Source: Agromyces aureus
Lineage (GTDB): Bacteria; Actinomycetota; Actinomycetes; Actinomycetales; Microbacteriaceae
Length of the DNA stretch: 64,000 nt
Assembly (NCBI RefSeq): GCF_001660485.1
Contig: NZ_CP013979.1
Span: forward strand, 868,001 to 932,000
Direction: 5' to 3'
Below, piece after piece: positions 8,871 to 18,579 of this stretch. Position 1 is the first letter of the stretch. Each line of letters starts with the position of its first letter. Below the pieces are notes generated by a model. The model saw only the letters and a program-made list of their open reading frames with translations. It was not told the DNA's origin and did not search any database. The position numbers and the translations under genes were made by a program.

Positions 8871-9858
8871 GGCGGGTGCGGTCTCGGTCGCCGTCGCGGT
8901 CGGGCTCGCCGCCGACGCTCGCGGCCGGGCCCGTCGCGGTGCTCGTCGCCGCGCTCGCCGCCGTGAGGTCGGCCGGGCGCAGCGTGCGTGCGTAGTCCTC
9001 CTTCAGCACCGCGAGGTGGAACCACGACTCGGAATGCCGCACGCCCGACAGGGCCCGGATGCGTTCGAGGCTCGCGTAGAGCGCGCTCGCCGACGGCTCG
9101 ACGAGGGTGAGGATGAGGTCGAACCGGCCGAGCGACCTCGCGGCGAAGTCGACGCCGCGCCACGAACGGATCGCCTGGATCACGGCGTCGTCGTCGCCCG
9201 CGAGGTTGAGGCCCACGCCGAGGGCCAGCTGCCGCTGCGTGAGGCCGCGGGCCTCGACCGCGCTGATCTTGATGACGCCGCCCGAGATGAGCCGGTCGAC
9301 GCGCGTCGCCACCGCCGAGGGCGAGAGTCTCACCGCCTCGCCGAGCTCGCGGAAGCTCGCGCGCCCGTCGGTCTGCAGCAGTTCGATGAGCGCGGTGTCG
9401 GTCGTGTCGATGCGGATGCCGCCGCGGTACTCCGAGACGAATAACCCCTTGATCACGGTGGAGTAGATGAGCGTGCTGATGTCGGCGACGCCCGGAAGCG
9501 AGCGGATGCGCGCGAGCAGCCCGTGCAGGGCGGGCATCGTGCCCACGCGGATCTCGGTCACGAGGTCGTGCCAGCCCCCGGTCGCCGACACGAAGACGGT
9601 CTCATCGAGGTCCCGGAGGTGTGCGGCGACCGCCTCGGTCGTGCCGTCGGTGCGCACCGCGACGTGCGCGAGCACGTGCTGGCCGAGGAACGCCGGATCG
9701 ACGGCCGCGACGACGCGGACGATGCCGTCGGCGCGCAGGGCGCGGAGCCGCGACGACACGGCGGCGCGCGGCTGGCCGACCGCGGCGGCGAGGTCGTGGA
9801 TGCTCGTGCGGCCGTCGTCCTGCAGCGCGCGGATCAGGTCGGCGTCGAAGTTCGCCAT
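8860..9858 (-). CDS. Lrp/AsnC-family regulator with two tandem Lrp units
   Basis: At 332 residues it is twice the usual length. The first unit has an HTH (DADLIRALQDDGRTSIHDLAAAVGQ) and a ligand-binding RAM half. A second full copy follows from about residue 152 (TTDTALIELLQTDGRASFRELGEAV), then a second RAM domain and a low-complexity Ala/Thr/Asp/Arg tail. Such covalent pseudo-dimers bind DNA in response to amino acids or related metabolites. It diverges from the MHS transporter that heads the guanidino-catabolism run, with 240 bp between, so it is the best candidate regulator of that run. A GAGG lies just before the ATG. The 3' end overlaps helR by 11 bp. Confidence 0.85.
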   Translation of the reverse strand: MANFDADLIRALQDDGRTSIHDLAAAVGQPRAAVSSRLRALRADGIVRVVAAVDPAFLGQHVLAHVAVRTDGTTEAVAAHLRDLDETVFVSATGGWHDLVTEIRVGTMPALHGLLARIRSLPGVADISTLIYSTVIKGLFVSEYRGGIRIDTTDTALIELLQTDGRASFRELGEAVRLSPSAVATRVDRLISGGVIKISAVEARGLTQRQLALGVGLNLAGDDDAVIQAIRSWRGVDFAARSLGRFDLILTLVEPSASALYASLERIRALSGVRHSESWFHLAVLKEDYARTLRPADLTAASAATSTATGPAASVGGEPDRDGDRDRTRLSR

Positions 9859-10098
9859 GTCGGCCTCGAATCGGTCAGATACCTCGGAACGTACGGCGGA
9901 TCGCCATTTCGTCAGTGTAGAACGCGGTGAACGTGACGGGAAAGGTCAGATGCGGCATCCGAAGTACAGATCAACAGTCGAAGGTCCTCTCGACTGGACT
10001 TCCGCGGTTGCGGCATGCCCGCTCGCGCTCGTAGCATCCAACGCGTCGTCCAACCCGGTGGTTCCCCGCCGGACCGTCTCATCCGCAAAGGAGCGGCC

Positions 10099-11421
10099 AT
10101 GACCACCACGCACAGCCGAGCGCGACGCGCCGGCATCGCGGCGTTCGTCGGCACCACCATCGAGTGGTACGACTTCTACGTCTACGCGACCGCCGCAGCG
10201 CTCGTCTTCGGACCCCTCTTCTTCCCGAGCGGCGACCCGCTCGCCGAGACCGCCGCAGCCTTCGCCACGTTCGCGGTCGCGTTCCTCGTGCGCCCCATCG
10301 GCGGCATCCTCTTCGGGCACATCGGCGACAAGCTGGGCCGTCGCGTCTCGCTCGTCATCACGCTGCTGCTCATGGGCGTCGCGACGGTGCTGGTCGGATG
10401 CCTGCCCACCTACGAGACCATCGGCATCGCCGCACCCATCCTGCTGATCCTGCTGCGGGCCGTGCAGGGCCTCGCGGTCGGCGGCGAGTGGGGCGGTGCC
10501 GTGCTCATGAGCGTCGAGCACGCCCCCGAGAAGTCCAAGACGTTCTACGGCGGCTTCACCCAGCTCGGCAACCCGGCCGGCGCGCTGCTCGCCTCCGGCA
10601 TCTTCGCGATCATGTCCCGCTTCGGCGAGGACTTCATCATGAACGGCGGATGGCGCATCCCGTTCCTGCTCTCGATCGTGCTCGTGGGCGTCGGCCTCTG
10701 GGTGCGCTACCGCGTCGAGGAGTCGCCCGTCTTCGAGCAGAAGATCGAGGGCCGCAAGCAGTCGATGCCGCTCGCGTTCGCGCTGCGCACCAACTGGCGC
10801 CCGATCCTGCTCGGCATCGGCATCCTGCCGATCTCGACCGGCGGCTACTACCTCGCCACCACCTTCGCGACGGCGTATGCGACGGGGGAGCCGATCTCGA
10901 TGAACGCGCAGATCATCCTCGACGCCATGACGATCGCCTCGTTCATCGAATTCGTGGTCACGCTGCCCATCGCCTGGCTCGGCGACAAGTGGGGGCGGAA
11001 GAACATCATGTACCTCGGCCTCGTGACCTCCGTGCTCACGTTCGTGCCGTTCATGCTGATCCTGCCTGGCCGGGTCGAACCGCTGATCTTCCTCTTCGCG
11101 TCGCTCGTGCGCATCGCCATGAGCGCGACCTACGCGCCCATCGCCGCGATCCTCGCGCAGATGTTCCGCCCCCAGGCCCGCTACACCTCGATCGCCCTGT
11201 CGTACGGCGTCGGCGCGGCGATCTGGGCCGGATTCTCGCCCTGGTTCGCGACCCAGCTCATCGCGTCGACCGGCAGCATCTGGTCGGTCATCGCGATGTT
11301 CACCGGCATGGCCGTGATCGCCGGCATCTGCACCAGGTTCGCGCCGCAGCACTCCGACGAGGCGCCCGTGACGGCCTCGTTCAACGCCCGCACCGACACG
11401 ACGGCGACGACCCTCCCGTGA
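10099..11421 (+). CDS. MHS-family (proton-coupled) MFS importer
   Basis: This 440-residue, 12-span transporter belongs to the metabolite:H+ symporter group (ShiA/PcaK/ProP-like). It is identified by the N-terminal FVGTTIEWYDFYVYATAAAL, the loop GHIGDKLGRRVSL and LRAVQGLAVGGEWGGAVLM. I chose ATG 10099 because AAGGAG sits just before it; an in-frame start 84 bp upstream would add residues with no family counterpart. Its stop overlaps the next gene as GTGA, so it is coupled to the amidohydrolase. It probably imports the substrate for the following enzymes. The family covers organic acids and zwitterions, so a guanidino acid fits, but this is inferred from context alone. Confidence 0.87.
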   Translation: MTTTHSRARRAGIAAFVGTTIEWYDFYVYATAAALVFGPLFFPSGDPLAETAAAFATFAVAFLVRPIGGILFGHIGDKLGRRVSLVITLLLMGVATVLVGCLPTYETIGIAAPILLILLRAVQGLAVGGEWGGAVLMSVEHAPEKSKTFYGGFTQLGNPAGALLASGIFAIMSRFGEDFIMNGGWRIPFLLSIVLVGVGLWVRYRVEESPVFEQKIEGRKQSMPLAFALRTNWRPILLGIGILPISTGGYYLATTFATAYATGEPISMNAQIILDAMTIASFIEFVVTLPIAWLGDKWGRKNIMYLGLVTSVLTFVPFMLILPGRVEPLIFLFASLVRIAMSATYAPIAAILAQMFRPQARYTSIALSYGVGAAIWAGFSPWFATQLIASTGSIWSVIAMFTGMAVIAGICTRFAPQHSDEAPVTASFNARTDTTATTLP

Positions 11422-13085
11422 GGAAGCTGACCGCCTTCGACCGGCCCGTGCAGACGGCGCCGAGGATCCTGACCGCCCGCCGCATCCACACCGTCGATGC
11501 CGCCGACACCACCGCGACCGCGATGCTGGCCGACCGGGGACGCATCCTCGCCATCGGCACGCTCGCCGAGTGCGAGGCCGCGGCGGCGCGAGCCGGACTC
11601 GCGGCCGAGCGCGTCGACCTCGGCGACGCGGTGATCGTGCCCGGCTTCGTCGACGCTCACGCGCATCCGCTCATGTACGGGCAGATGATGACCTGGGTCG
11701 ACTGCGGTCCGGCGAAGGCGGGCAGCATCCCCGAGATCGTGGCCCTGCTCGCGGCAGCGGCGGCCGACCTGCCCGCGGGGCGCCCCGTTCGCGGCTACGG
11801 CTACGAGCAGCGCAACCTCGCCGAGAAGCGGCATCCGAGCCGCTTCGAACTCGACGAGGTGGCGACGGACCGCGAGGTCTACCTCATGAACGCCTCGGGC
11901 CACGGCGGCGTCGTGAACTCGGTCACGCTCGAGCGGGCCGGCGTCGACCGCGACACCCCGAACCCCGACGGCGGCGAGTTCTTCCGCGACGCCGACGGCG
12001 AGCTCACGGGGGAGCTGTCGGATGCCGCGTGCAACATCCTCACGGGCGTGCACGGGGTGAAGGTCGGCCACCACGGCCCGAACTTCCACCTCGCCGACGA
12101 GCCGGAGGAGCACCTGCGCCAGCTCGACCTCGCGACGCAGCGGTTCCTCGCGGGCGGCGTCACGGCGATCGGCGACGCCCAGGTCTCTCGCCGCGAGTTC
12201 GACATGTACCTGCGCCTTGCCGAGGCCGGACGCCTCGACCTGCGCGTGTCGATGTACCTGCTCTCGCACCTGCTCGACGACGCCCTCGAGATGGGGCTCG
12301 TCGGCCAGTTCGGCAACGCGCACCTGAGCTTCGCGGGCATCAAGTTCTACGCCGACGGCACCCTCGGCGGGTGGACCGCGTACTTCCCCGACGGCTACGT
12401 CGGCGACCCCTGCCGCACCGGACAGCTCTACCACGAGCCCGCGGCGTACGCCGAGCTCATCCGCAAAGCGCACGCGGCCGGGCTGCAGACCGTGACGCAC
12501 GCGCAGTCGCCCACCGCGATCGAGATGGTCGTGTCGGCCATCGAGGCCGCGCTCGTCGAGCGCCCCGAGGCCGACGCGCGCCACCGCATCGAGCACTGCG
12601 GGCTGCCGACGCCGGAGCAGATCCAGCGCATGGCCGCGGCGGGCATCCGTCCGGTGAACCAGCCGCAGCACTACTTCAACTGGGGCGAGGGCGTCGAGGA
12701 GGCGATCGGCACGCCCGGCGAGCGGTTCAACCCGCTCGGCGAGTTCGTCGCCGCGGGAGTTCCGGTGACGATCTCGTCGGACGCCCCGGTCGCCGACCCG
12801 ATCCCGCTCGAGGCGATCCAGACCGCGGTCACGCGCGTGACGCGTCGCGGGCACCGGCTCGGCCCCGACGACCTGCGCATCACCGCGGCGGCCGCGCTGC
12901 GCGCGCACACGTACGAGGGCGCCGTCTCGCTCGGGCGGGAAGACGACCTCGGCTCGCTCGAGGCGGGCAAGCACGCCGACTTCGCCGTGCTCTCCGACGA
13001 CCCGCTCGCGGTCGATCCCGAGGACATCACGCAGATCACCGTGCTCGAGACCTGGGTCGACGGCGAACGCCGCCACCGGGCGTGA
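11418..13085 (+). CDS. Amidohydrolase, YtcJ-like (amidohydrolase_3)
   Basis: This 555-residue metal-dependent hydrolase starts with a GTG that overlaps the transporter stop (GTGA). The composite TIM-barrel domain shows [13 protein letters not shown] (first metal His pair), [12 protein letters not shown] (the lysine normally bridging the metals), [14 protein letters not shown] and SSDAPV. The C-terminal beta-sandwich ends [18 protein letters not shown]...[11 protein letters not shown], typical of the family. Members hydrolyse varied cyclic or linear amides and exact substrates are seldom known. The operon suggests it may open or deacylate a guanidino- or arginine-derived compound before decarboxylation, which is a guess from neighbours. 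Confidence 0.85.
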   Translation: MRKLTAFDRPVQTAPRILTARRIHTVDAADTTATAMLADRGRILAIGTLAECEAAAARAGLAAERVDLGDAVIVPGFVDAHAHPLMYGQMMTWVDCGPAKAGSIPEIVALLAAAAADLPAGRPVRGYGYEQRNLAEKRHPSRFELDEVATDREVYLMNASGHGGVVNSVTLERAGVDRDTPNPDGGEFFRDADGELTGELSDAACNILTGVHGVKVGHHGPNFHLADEPEEHLRQLDLATQRFLAGGVTAIGDAQVSRREFDMYLRLAEAGRLDLRVSMYLLSHLLDDALEMGLVGQFGNAHLSFAGIKFYADGTLGGWTAYFPDGYVGDPCRTGQLYHEPAAYAELIRKAHAAGLQTVTHAQSPTAIEMVVSAIEAALVERPEADARHRIEHCGLPTPEQIQRMAAAGIRPVNQPQHYFNWGEGVEEAIGTPGERFNPLGEFVAAGVPVTISSDAPVADPIPLEAIQTAVTRVTRRGHRLGPDDLRITAAAALRAHTYEGAVSLGREDDLGSLEAGKHADFAVLSDDPLAVDPEDITQITVLETWVDGERRHRA

Positions 13086-13102
13086 ACGGAAGGAGCCCCG
13101 AG

Positions 13103-14746
13103 ATGAACCAGCCACTGCTCGACGAGACGATGGAGCAGCTCGCCGCGCCGTACGCCGAGACCGCCGGACGAGCGGTGCTCGAGACGATCCGCGCGTACGG
13201 CGTGGACACGGTGTTCGGCATCCCCGGCACCCACAACCTCGAGCTCTACCGGCCGCTCGCCGACCTCGGCTTCCGCGCGGTCACGAACCGCCACGAGCAG
13301 GGTGCCGGCTACGGCGCCGACGGCTGGGCCCAGCAGACGGACCTGCCGGGCATCGTCATCACGACCTCCGGCCCCGGCCTGCAGAACGCGATGAGCGCGA
13401 TCGGCACCGCGTTCTGCGAGTCGCGCCCCCTCATCGTGCTCTCGCCGGGCGTCGCGCTGGGCGAGGAGTTCCGCGACGTCGGCACGCTGCACGAGACCAA
13501 GGACGCCTCGGCCATGGTCGCCGCGATCGCCGAGTGGTCGCGTCGTGTCACGACCGCCGCCGAGGCGGTCGAGGCCGTGCACGACGCGTTCGACCTGTTC
13601 CGCACCGGCCGCCCGCGCCCCGTGCACATCGAGATCCCGCTCGATGTGCTCGAATCGGCGGCGGATGTCGCGGCCGAAGCCCGTGCGGCCAGACCCGCAC
13701 CCGTTCCGGCGCGTGCCGACGCCGCGGCCGTCGCCGAGGCCGCCACGCTGCTCGCCGGCGCGCAGTCGCCCGTGATCGTCGCGGGCGGCGGGTCGACCCG
13801 TGCCGCCCTGCAGGTCGCCGCGCTCGCCGAGCGGCTCGGCGCCCCCGTGCTCACGACGCTGAACGGCAAGGGCGTGCTCGACGAGCACCACCCGCTCTCG
13901 CTCGGCTCCAACCTGCGCCTCGCCGCCGCCCGCGAGGTCGCCGAGCGCGCCGACGTGCTCGTGGTGCTCGGCTCCAAGCTCGGCGAGGCCGAACTGTGGG
14001 CTCCGTCGCTCGAGGCGCGCGGACGCGTCATCCGGGTCGACATCGCTCCGGCGCAGATCGACAAGAACCTCACCGCGACCGTCGGACTCCTGGGCGACTG
14101 CGCGGCCGTGCTCGACGACCTCGTCGCGGCCCTCGGCCCCGCGGACACGGCCTCCGACCGCCAGGCACCCGACCAGACCGCGGCGCGCGCCGCGATCGCC
14201 GCCGAGGTGCGCGCGACCGAACCCGCGACGGTCGACCTCGCCGAGCGGATCGCCGACGCGATCCCGGCCGACGCGATCGTCGCGGGCGACTCGTCGCAGA
14301 TCGTCTACCTCGCGCTCGCGAGCGTGCTGCGCCGCGACCGCCCGCACGGGCTGCTCTACACGCCGACCTACGCCACGCTCGGCTACGGCCTGCCGGCCGC
14401 GATCGGTGCGCGCGTCGCGCAAGGCGACCGACCGGTCGTCGCCGTGCTGGGCGACGGGGCGCTCATGTTCGCCGTCAACGAGTTCGCGACCGCGGTCGAG
14501 CAGCGCCTCGACCTCACCGTCGTGTGCGTCGACAACGGCGGGTACGGCGAGATCCGCCAGAACGAGGTCGACCGCGGCATCCGCCCGATCGGGGTCGAGC
14601 TCGTGCAACCCGACTGGGCTGCGCTCGCGACCGCGTTCGGCGCGACCGGGCGCCGGGTCGAGCGCTTCGAGGACCTCGGCGACGCGATCCGCGAGGCCAT
14701 CGCCGCGGGCGGCGTGCAGCTCGTGCACGTGCGCCAGCCGGGCTGA
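13103..14746 (+). CDS. ThDP-dependent decarboxylase, 5-guanidino-2-oxopentanoate decarboxylase-like (AruI type)
   Basis: This is a 547-residue thiamine diphosphate enzyme of the acetolactate-synthase fold. The N-terminal pyrimidine domain has [24 protein letters not shown] and [15 protein letters not shown], where Glu in HEQG activates the cofactor. A central domain ([17 protein letters not shown]) follows, and the C-terminal diphosphate domain has the motif from [15 protein letters not shown] to [12 protein letters not shown]. The GIPGxHxLELYR pattern resembles AruI, which decarboxylates 2-ketoarginine to 4-guanidinobutanal in the arginine transaminase pathway. The ureohydrolase immediately downstream supports this. 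A large acetolactate-synthase-like family makes other 2-oxo acids possible. GGAAGGAG precedes ATG 13103 at good spacing. Confidence 0.8.
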   Translation: MNQPLLDETMEQLAAPYAETAGRAVLETIRAYGVDTVFGIPGTHNLELYRPLADLGFRAVTNRHEQGAGYGADGWAQQTDLPGIVITTSGPGLQNAMSAIGTAFCESRPLIVLSPGVALGEEFRDVGTLHETKDASAMVAAIAEWSRRVTTAAEAVEAVHDAFDLFRTGRPRPVHIEIPLDVLESAADVAAEARAARPAPVPARADAAAVAEAATLLAGAQSPVIVAGGGSTRAALQVAALAERLGAPVLTTLNGKGVLDEHHPLSLGSNLRLAAAREVAERADVLVVLGSKLGEAELWAPSLEARGRVIRVDIAPAQIDKNLTATVGLLGDCAAVLDDLVAALGPADTASDRQAPDQTAARAAIAAEVRATEPATVDLAERIADAIPADAIVAGDSSQIVYLALASVLRRDRPHGLLYTPTYATLGYGLPAAIGARVAQGDRPVVAVLGDGALMFAVNEFATAVEQRLDLTVVCVDNGGYGEIRQNEVDRGIRPIGVELVQPDWAALATAFGATGRRVERFEDLGDAIREAIAAGGVQLVHVRQPG

Positions 14747-14817
14747 CCGGGCACCGGGCACGCGCCGGGTCGGCCACGACCTCGCGACCTCCCGACCTCG
14801 CGCCTCACGACCGCAAC

Positions 14818-14849
14818 CACGACTCCACGACTCCACGACCTCACGACTT
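14818..14849 (+). repeat. Four tandem 8-bp CACGACTC-like units
   Basis: CACGACTC, CACGACTC, CACGACCT and CACGACTT lie head to tail just before the ureohydrolase ribosome site. A looser run of CGACCTC elements precedes them from about 14776. It may be slippage-derived or a regulator platform; nothing decides between these. Confidence 0.6.
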
Positions 14850-14862
14850 CGGAAGGAACGAC

Positions 14863-15888
14863 ATGAATCCCACGGACATCCCGGCCCAGGCGGAGGCGCC
14901 CGGGCCCGCACGCGGCTCCCTCGGCGCCGAGCCCCGCGTGGGCCTGCCCGGCGGACCCGTCGGCCCCGTCGACGCGAGCCGCGTTCCCCGGTTCGCGGGC
15001 ATCGCGACGTTCGCGCGCCTGCCGCGCCTCGAGGACGTCGAGCGTGCCGACATCGCGGTGCTCGGCGTGCCGTTCGACAGCGGCGTGAGCTACCGCCCCG
15101 GTGCGCGCTTCGGCCCGGCGCACGTGCGCGAGGCCTCGCGCCTGCTGCGGCCCTACAACCCGGCGCAGGGCGTGTCGCCCTTCGCCGCGCAGCAGGTGGC
15201 CGACGCCGGCGACCTCGCCGTGAACCCGTTCGACATCGACGAGGCCGTCGCCGACGTCGAGGCCGGCGCTCGTTCGCTCGCCGATCGCGCGGGCCGTCTC
15301 GTGGTCATCGGCGGCGACCACACGATCGCCCTGCCGCTGCTCCGGGCGGTGCACGCCACGCACGGCCCGGTCGCGGTGCTGCACTTCGATGCGCACCTGG
15401 ACACCTGGGACACCTACTTCGGCGCGCCCGTGACGCACGGCACGCCGTTCCGCCGGGCCTCTGAGGAGGGCCTCATCGACCTCACCGCGAGCATGCACGT
15501 CGGCACGCGCGGCCCGCTCTACGGCGTCGAGGACCTCGCCGACGACGAACGGCTCGGCTTCGCGATCGTCACGAGCGAGGACCTCGAGGAGCACGGGGTC
15601 GCGACCGCGATCGAGCGGATCCGCACGAGGATCGGCGACGCACCGCTCTACATCTCGATCGACATCGACGTGCTCGATCCCGCGCACGCGCCGGGCACCG
15701 GCACGCCCGAGGCCGGCGGCCTGACGAGCCGGGAACTGCTGCGCATCATCCGTGCACTCGCCGACAAGCGGATCGTCGGCGCCGATGTCGTCGAGGTCGC
15801 CCCGGCCTACGACCACGCCCAGCTCACGGCGGTCGCCGCGTCGCACGTCGCCTACGAGCTCATCAGCGCGATGGCCCCGCGCGACTGA
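14863..15888 (+). CDS. Ureohydrolase (agmatinase / guanidinobutyrase family)
   Basis: This 341-residue binuclear-manganese hydrolase releases urea from a guanidino substrate. Metal ligands are visible as GGDH (His153), HFDAHLD (Asp176, His178, Asp180) and SIDIDVLD (Asp267, Asp269). The loop [24 protein letters not shown] and the tail [23 protein letters not shown] place it with agmatinases and guanidinobutyrases rather than arginases. Next to an AruI-like decarboxylase, 4-guanidinobutyrate (giving GABA and urea) is the most economical substrate. Agmatine or guanidinopropionate cannot be excluded. About 40 extra N-terminal Pro/Gly/Ala-rich residues precede the fold. GGAAGGA precedes ATG 14863. 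Confidence 0.86.
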   Translation: MNPTDIPAQAEAPGPARGSLGAEPRVGLPGGPVGPVDASRVPRFAGIATFARLPRLEDVERADIAVLGVPFDSGVSYRPGARFGPAHVREASRLLRPYNPAQGVSPFAAQQVADAGDLAVNPFDIDEAVADVEAGARSLADRAGRLVVIGGDHTIALPLLRAVHATHGPVAVLHFDAHLDTWDTYFGAPVTHGTPFRRASEEGLIDLTASMHVGTRGPLYGVEDLADDERLGFAIVTSEDLEEHGVATAIERIRTRIGDAPLYISIDIDVLDPAHAPGTGTPEAGGLTSRELLRIIRALADKRIVGADVVEVAPAYDHAQLTAVAASHVAYELISAMAPRD

Positions 15889-16065
15889 GCAGCGATCGGC
15901 GGATGCCGGTGCGCGGGCGTTGCTGCGAAAGGGGCGGCGCGTGCTCGCGCGTCGGCCGGGGTCCGCGTCGTGCGCCGGGGGGCGTGCGAGCGGTCGGGAC
16001 GCGGGAGGGCGTCCCGGCCGCGGGCACCCGTGACGGCGATCGCATCGAGCGGGCAGACTGGGTCG

Positions 16066-16551
16066 ATGACGATCACCGAAGCCGATCTCGTCCACCTGCG
16101 CCGAGCCGTCGCGCTCGCGCGCGAAGCCGCCGACTCGGGCGACGGCCCGTTCGGGTCGGTGCTCGTCGACGCGCACGGCGTCGAACGCTTCGCCGACCGC
16201 AACCGCGAGGAGAGCACGGGCGATCCGACGCGGCATCCGGAGATCGACATCGCACGCTGGGCCGCCGCGAACCTGACGCCGGAGGAGCGAGCCGCGTCGA
16301 CGGTGTACACGTCGGGCGAGCACTGCGCGATGTGCTCGGCGGCGCATGCGTGGGTCGGCCTCGGCCGCATCGTGTACGTCGCGTCGGCCGAGCAGATCGC
16401 CGCCTGGCGACGGGACGCGGGCGCCGCACGCTCCGCCGTGACACCGCTGCCGATCACGACGGTCGCCCCCGGGCTGCTCGTCGAGGGGCCCGTCGACGAG
16501 CTCGTGCCCGAGATCCACTCGCTCATCGTGCGGGCGGCCCGCGGGGCCTGA
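16066..16551 (+). CDS. Nucleoside/CMP-type deaminase
   Basis: This 161-residue protein has the cytidine deaminase-like fold. The zinc site reads HPEIDIA (His plus catalytic Glu) and SGEHCAMCSAAHAWVGLGRIVY, the two cysteines of the usual PCxxC, here HCxxC. The core GDGPFGSVLVDAHG is typical of tRNA-adenosine, guanine and related deaminases; the substrate is unknown. I chose ATG 16066 over an in-frame start 96 bp upstream because the family begins at DLVHLRRAVALAREAA. No strong ribosome site is seen. It follows the ureohydrolase by 177 bp on the same strand and could extend that catabolic run or stand alone. Confidence 0.83.
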   Translation: MTITEADLVHLRRAVALAREAADSGDGPFGSVLVDAHGVERFADRNREESTGDPTRHPEIDIARWAAANLTPEERAASTVYTSGEHCAMCSAAHAWVGLGRIVYVASAEQIAAWRRDAGAARSAVTPLPITTVAPGLLVEGPVDELVPEIHSLIVRAARGA

Positions 16552-16711
16552 GGCTCTCCGGCATCGCCGGGCCGCGCAGCCATCGCGACCCTCGCGGCGG
16601 AGGCGGACCGCGCGTAGGGTGAATGATGGATCACCGTCGCCGGGCACCGTGCGGGCGACGCGCGAGACGACGGGCAGCCCTGAACCACCGCCCGAGACGG
16701 AGCGATCACCG

Positions 16712-17644
16712 ATGACCTGGGACGACGATGACGACGCCGACGCTGAAGAGCGCGGCGGGCGCCGGCGAGTGCGCGAGCCCGTCACGGGCTGGCAGGTCGT
16801 GCGCCGGTCGGCCGCCTGGACGGGCGTCGTGGTCGGTGCGGTGGCGCTGGTCGTCGGCGCCGTCGTCGCGGTGAGCGTGCTGGGCACGGCGGCGAACCCG
16901 GGTGGATTCGCCGCTCCGGCGGCCGACGGTCCCCATGCGGCGCTGCCGCCGTCGGCCTCGCAGCCGGGGGAGCCGACCGATCTCGAGCCGACCGACGAGG
17001 GCGATGCCGTCGACGAGGGCGATGCCGCCACGTTCGACGACTCGGCGGATGTCTCCGGCATCGAGATGCCGACCGCGGCGCCCTTCCCCCTCGTCGACGG
17101 CGACTGGTCGGCGCAGCTCGCCTCGGCCACCGGAATCCCCGAGCGCGCCCTCATGGCGTACGCGCTCGCGCACATCGTGGTCGCCTCGGAGGACCCCGAC
17201 TGCGGGGTCGATTGGGCGACGATCGCGGCCATCGGCTCGATCGAATCCGGCCACGCCAGCCACGGCGCCACCACGCTCGACGATGACGGCTTCGCGCAAC
17301 CGGCCATCATCGGCCGTGCGCTCGACGGCAACGGGGTCGCGAAGATCCCCGACACCGACGGCGGCATGCTCGACGGCGACGTCACCTGGGATCGCGCGGT
17401 CGGCCCGATGCAGTTCATCCCGTCCACCTGGGCGGAGTGGGGGAGCGACGGCAACGGCGACGGCATGATGGACCCCAACCAGATCGACGACGCCGCGCTC
17501 ACGACGGCGACGTACCTCTGCGCATCGGGGCCCATGACCACACCCGCGGGATGGCGTGCGGCGATCTACTCGTACAACCACGACAACGACTACGTCGACA
17601 AGGTCGCCAAGGTCGCGCAGGGATACGCGGCGGCCGTCGGGTAA
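16712..17644 (+). CDS. Membrane-anchored lytic murein transglycosylase
   Basis: This 310-residue protein has an acidic cytoplasmic start (MTWDDDDDADAEE), one membrane span at about residues 32-56 (a Val/Gly/Ala run), a Pro/Asp/Glu-rich extracellular linker and a C-terminal transglycosylase domain. The domain shows the catalytic Glu in IAAIGSIESGH and the family segments AVGPMQFIPSTWAEW, LTTATYLCASG and AAIYSYNHDNDYVDKV. The insert DGNGDGMMDPNQIDD resembles an EF-hand calcium loop and is common in actinobacterial members. It cleaves the MurNAc-GlcNAc bond of peptidoglycan. GGAG precedes ATG 16712; an in-frame ATG at 16619 follows a TAGGGT element too closely to be preferred. Confidence 0.86.
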   Translation: MTWDDDDDADAEERGGRRRVREPVTGWQVVRRSAAWTGVVVGAVALVVGAVVAVSVLGTAANPGGFAAPAADGPHAALPPSASQPGEPTDLEPTDEGDAVDEGDAATFDDSADVSGIEMPTAAPFPLVDGDWSAQLASATGIPERALMAYALAHIVVASEDPDCGVDWATIAAIGSIESGHASHGATTLDDDGFAQPAIIGRALDGNGVAKIPDTDGGMLDGDVTWDRAVGPMQFIPSTWAEWGSDGNGDGMMDPNQIDDAALTTATYLCASGPMTTPAGWRAAIYSYNHDNDYVDKVAKVAQGYAAAVG

Positions 17645-17667
17645 CCGCACCCGGTCGACGGAGCAGC

Positions 17668-18579
17668 ATGGGCGATCGGGGAGCACGCACGGCCGGATCC
17701 TCGATCGGCGCTGCGCGCTGGCATCCGCTGCGGAATCGCCGGCCCGACCCGCCCGCATGGACGGCCGCGCTCGCCGAGGGCGACGACGTCGGATTCTTCG
17801 GCCCGGGCAGCGCGGTCTGGGCCGTCCACGGCGCGCTGCCCACGCTCGTCGCCGGCATCCGCGCGCTGCTCCTGCAGACCCTGCATCCGGGGGCGATGGC
17901 GGGCGTGCACGACTGGTCGCGCTACCGCGAGGACCCGCTCGCGCGGCTCGACGGCACGGTTCGGTGGGTGGCCGTCACGACGTTCGGCGACCGACGCGCG
18001 GCGGTCGCGGCATCCGCCTTCGTCTCCCGACTGCACGAGCACGTGCGGGGCACGTACGTCGACGCGACCGGCGTCGACCGCGCGTATGCGGCGAACGACG
18101 AGGAACTGCTGCGCTGGGTGCACGACGCGTTCACCGAGGCGTTCCTCGGCGCGCACGAGATCTGGGGCGGGCCGATCCCGGGCGGAGCCGACGCCTACGT
18201 CCGCGAGTGGGCGGAGACCGGTCGGCTCATGGGCGTGCCCGATCCGCCGACGACGGTCGCGGGCCTGCGCGGCGAGTTGACGGCGTTCCTCGCCGGGGCC
18301 AAGCGCGACGAGCGGGTCATCGAGACCGTGCGCTTTCTTCGGAGGCCGGGTCTGCCCGGGCTCTCGGGGCGGTTGTACCCGATCCTCTTCGCCGGCGCGG
18401 TGGCGTCGCTCGAACCCCAGCACCGCGAACTGCTGGGGCTTCGTCGGCCGTGGTGGCCGGCGATCACCCTGACGCGCGTGCTGCTGGCGGTCGCACGTCG
18501 AGCGCTCGGGGGCGTCTCGCCGAGCGAGCGCAACGCGCGCGCCAGGGTTGCTCGGCTCGACGCCGACGTCAGAGCGTGA
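17668..18579 (+). CDS. MpaB-like (DUF2236) oxygenase family protein
   Basis: This 303-residue protein is recognised by GFFGPGSAVWAVHGALPTLVAGIRALLLQTLHPGAMAGV and DPLARLDGTVRWVAVTTFG, then HEIWGGPIPGGADAYVREWAETG. The family includes the haem-binding latex-clearing and MpaB-type proteins; conserved His residues such as in LHPGAMAGVHD are the likely haem or metal ligands. Its substrate in bacteria is generally unknown. GGAG sits 4 nt before ATG 17668. It starts 23 bp after the transglycosylase stop, so co-transcription is possible, and its 3' end overlaps the convergent stress-protein gene by 11 bp. Confidence 0.8.
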   Translation: MGDRGARTAGSSIGAARWHPLRNRRPDPPAWTAALAEGDDVGFFGPGSAVWAVHGALPTLVAGIRALLLQTLHPGAMAGVHDWSRYREDPLARLDGTVRWVAVTTFGDRRAAVAASAFVSRLHEHVRGTYVDATGVDRAYAANDEELLRWVHDAFTEAFLGAHEIWGGPIPGGADAYVREWAETGRLMGVPDPPTTVAGLRGELTAFLAGAKRDERVIETVRFLRRPGLPGLSGRLYPILFAGAVASLEPQHRELLGLRRPWWPAITLTRVLLAVARRALGGVSPSERNARARVARLDADVRA

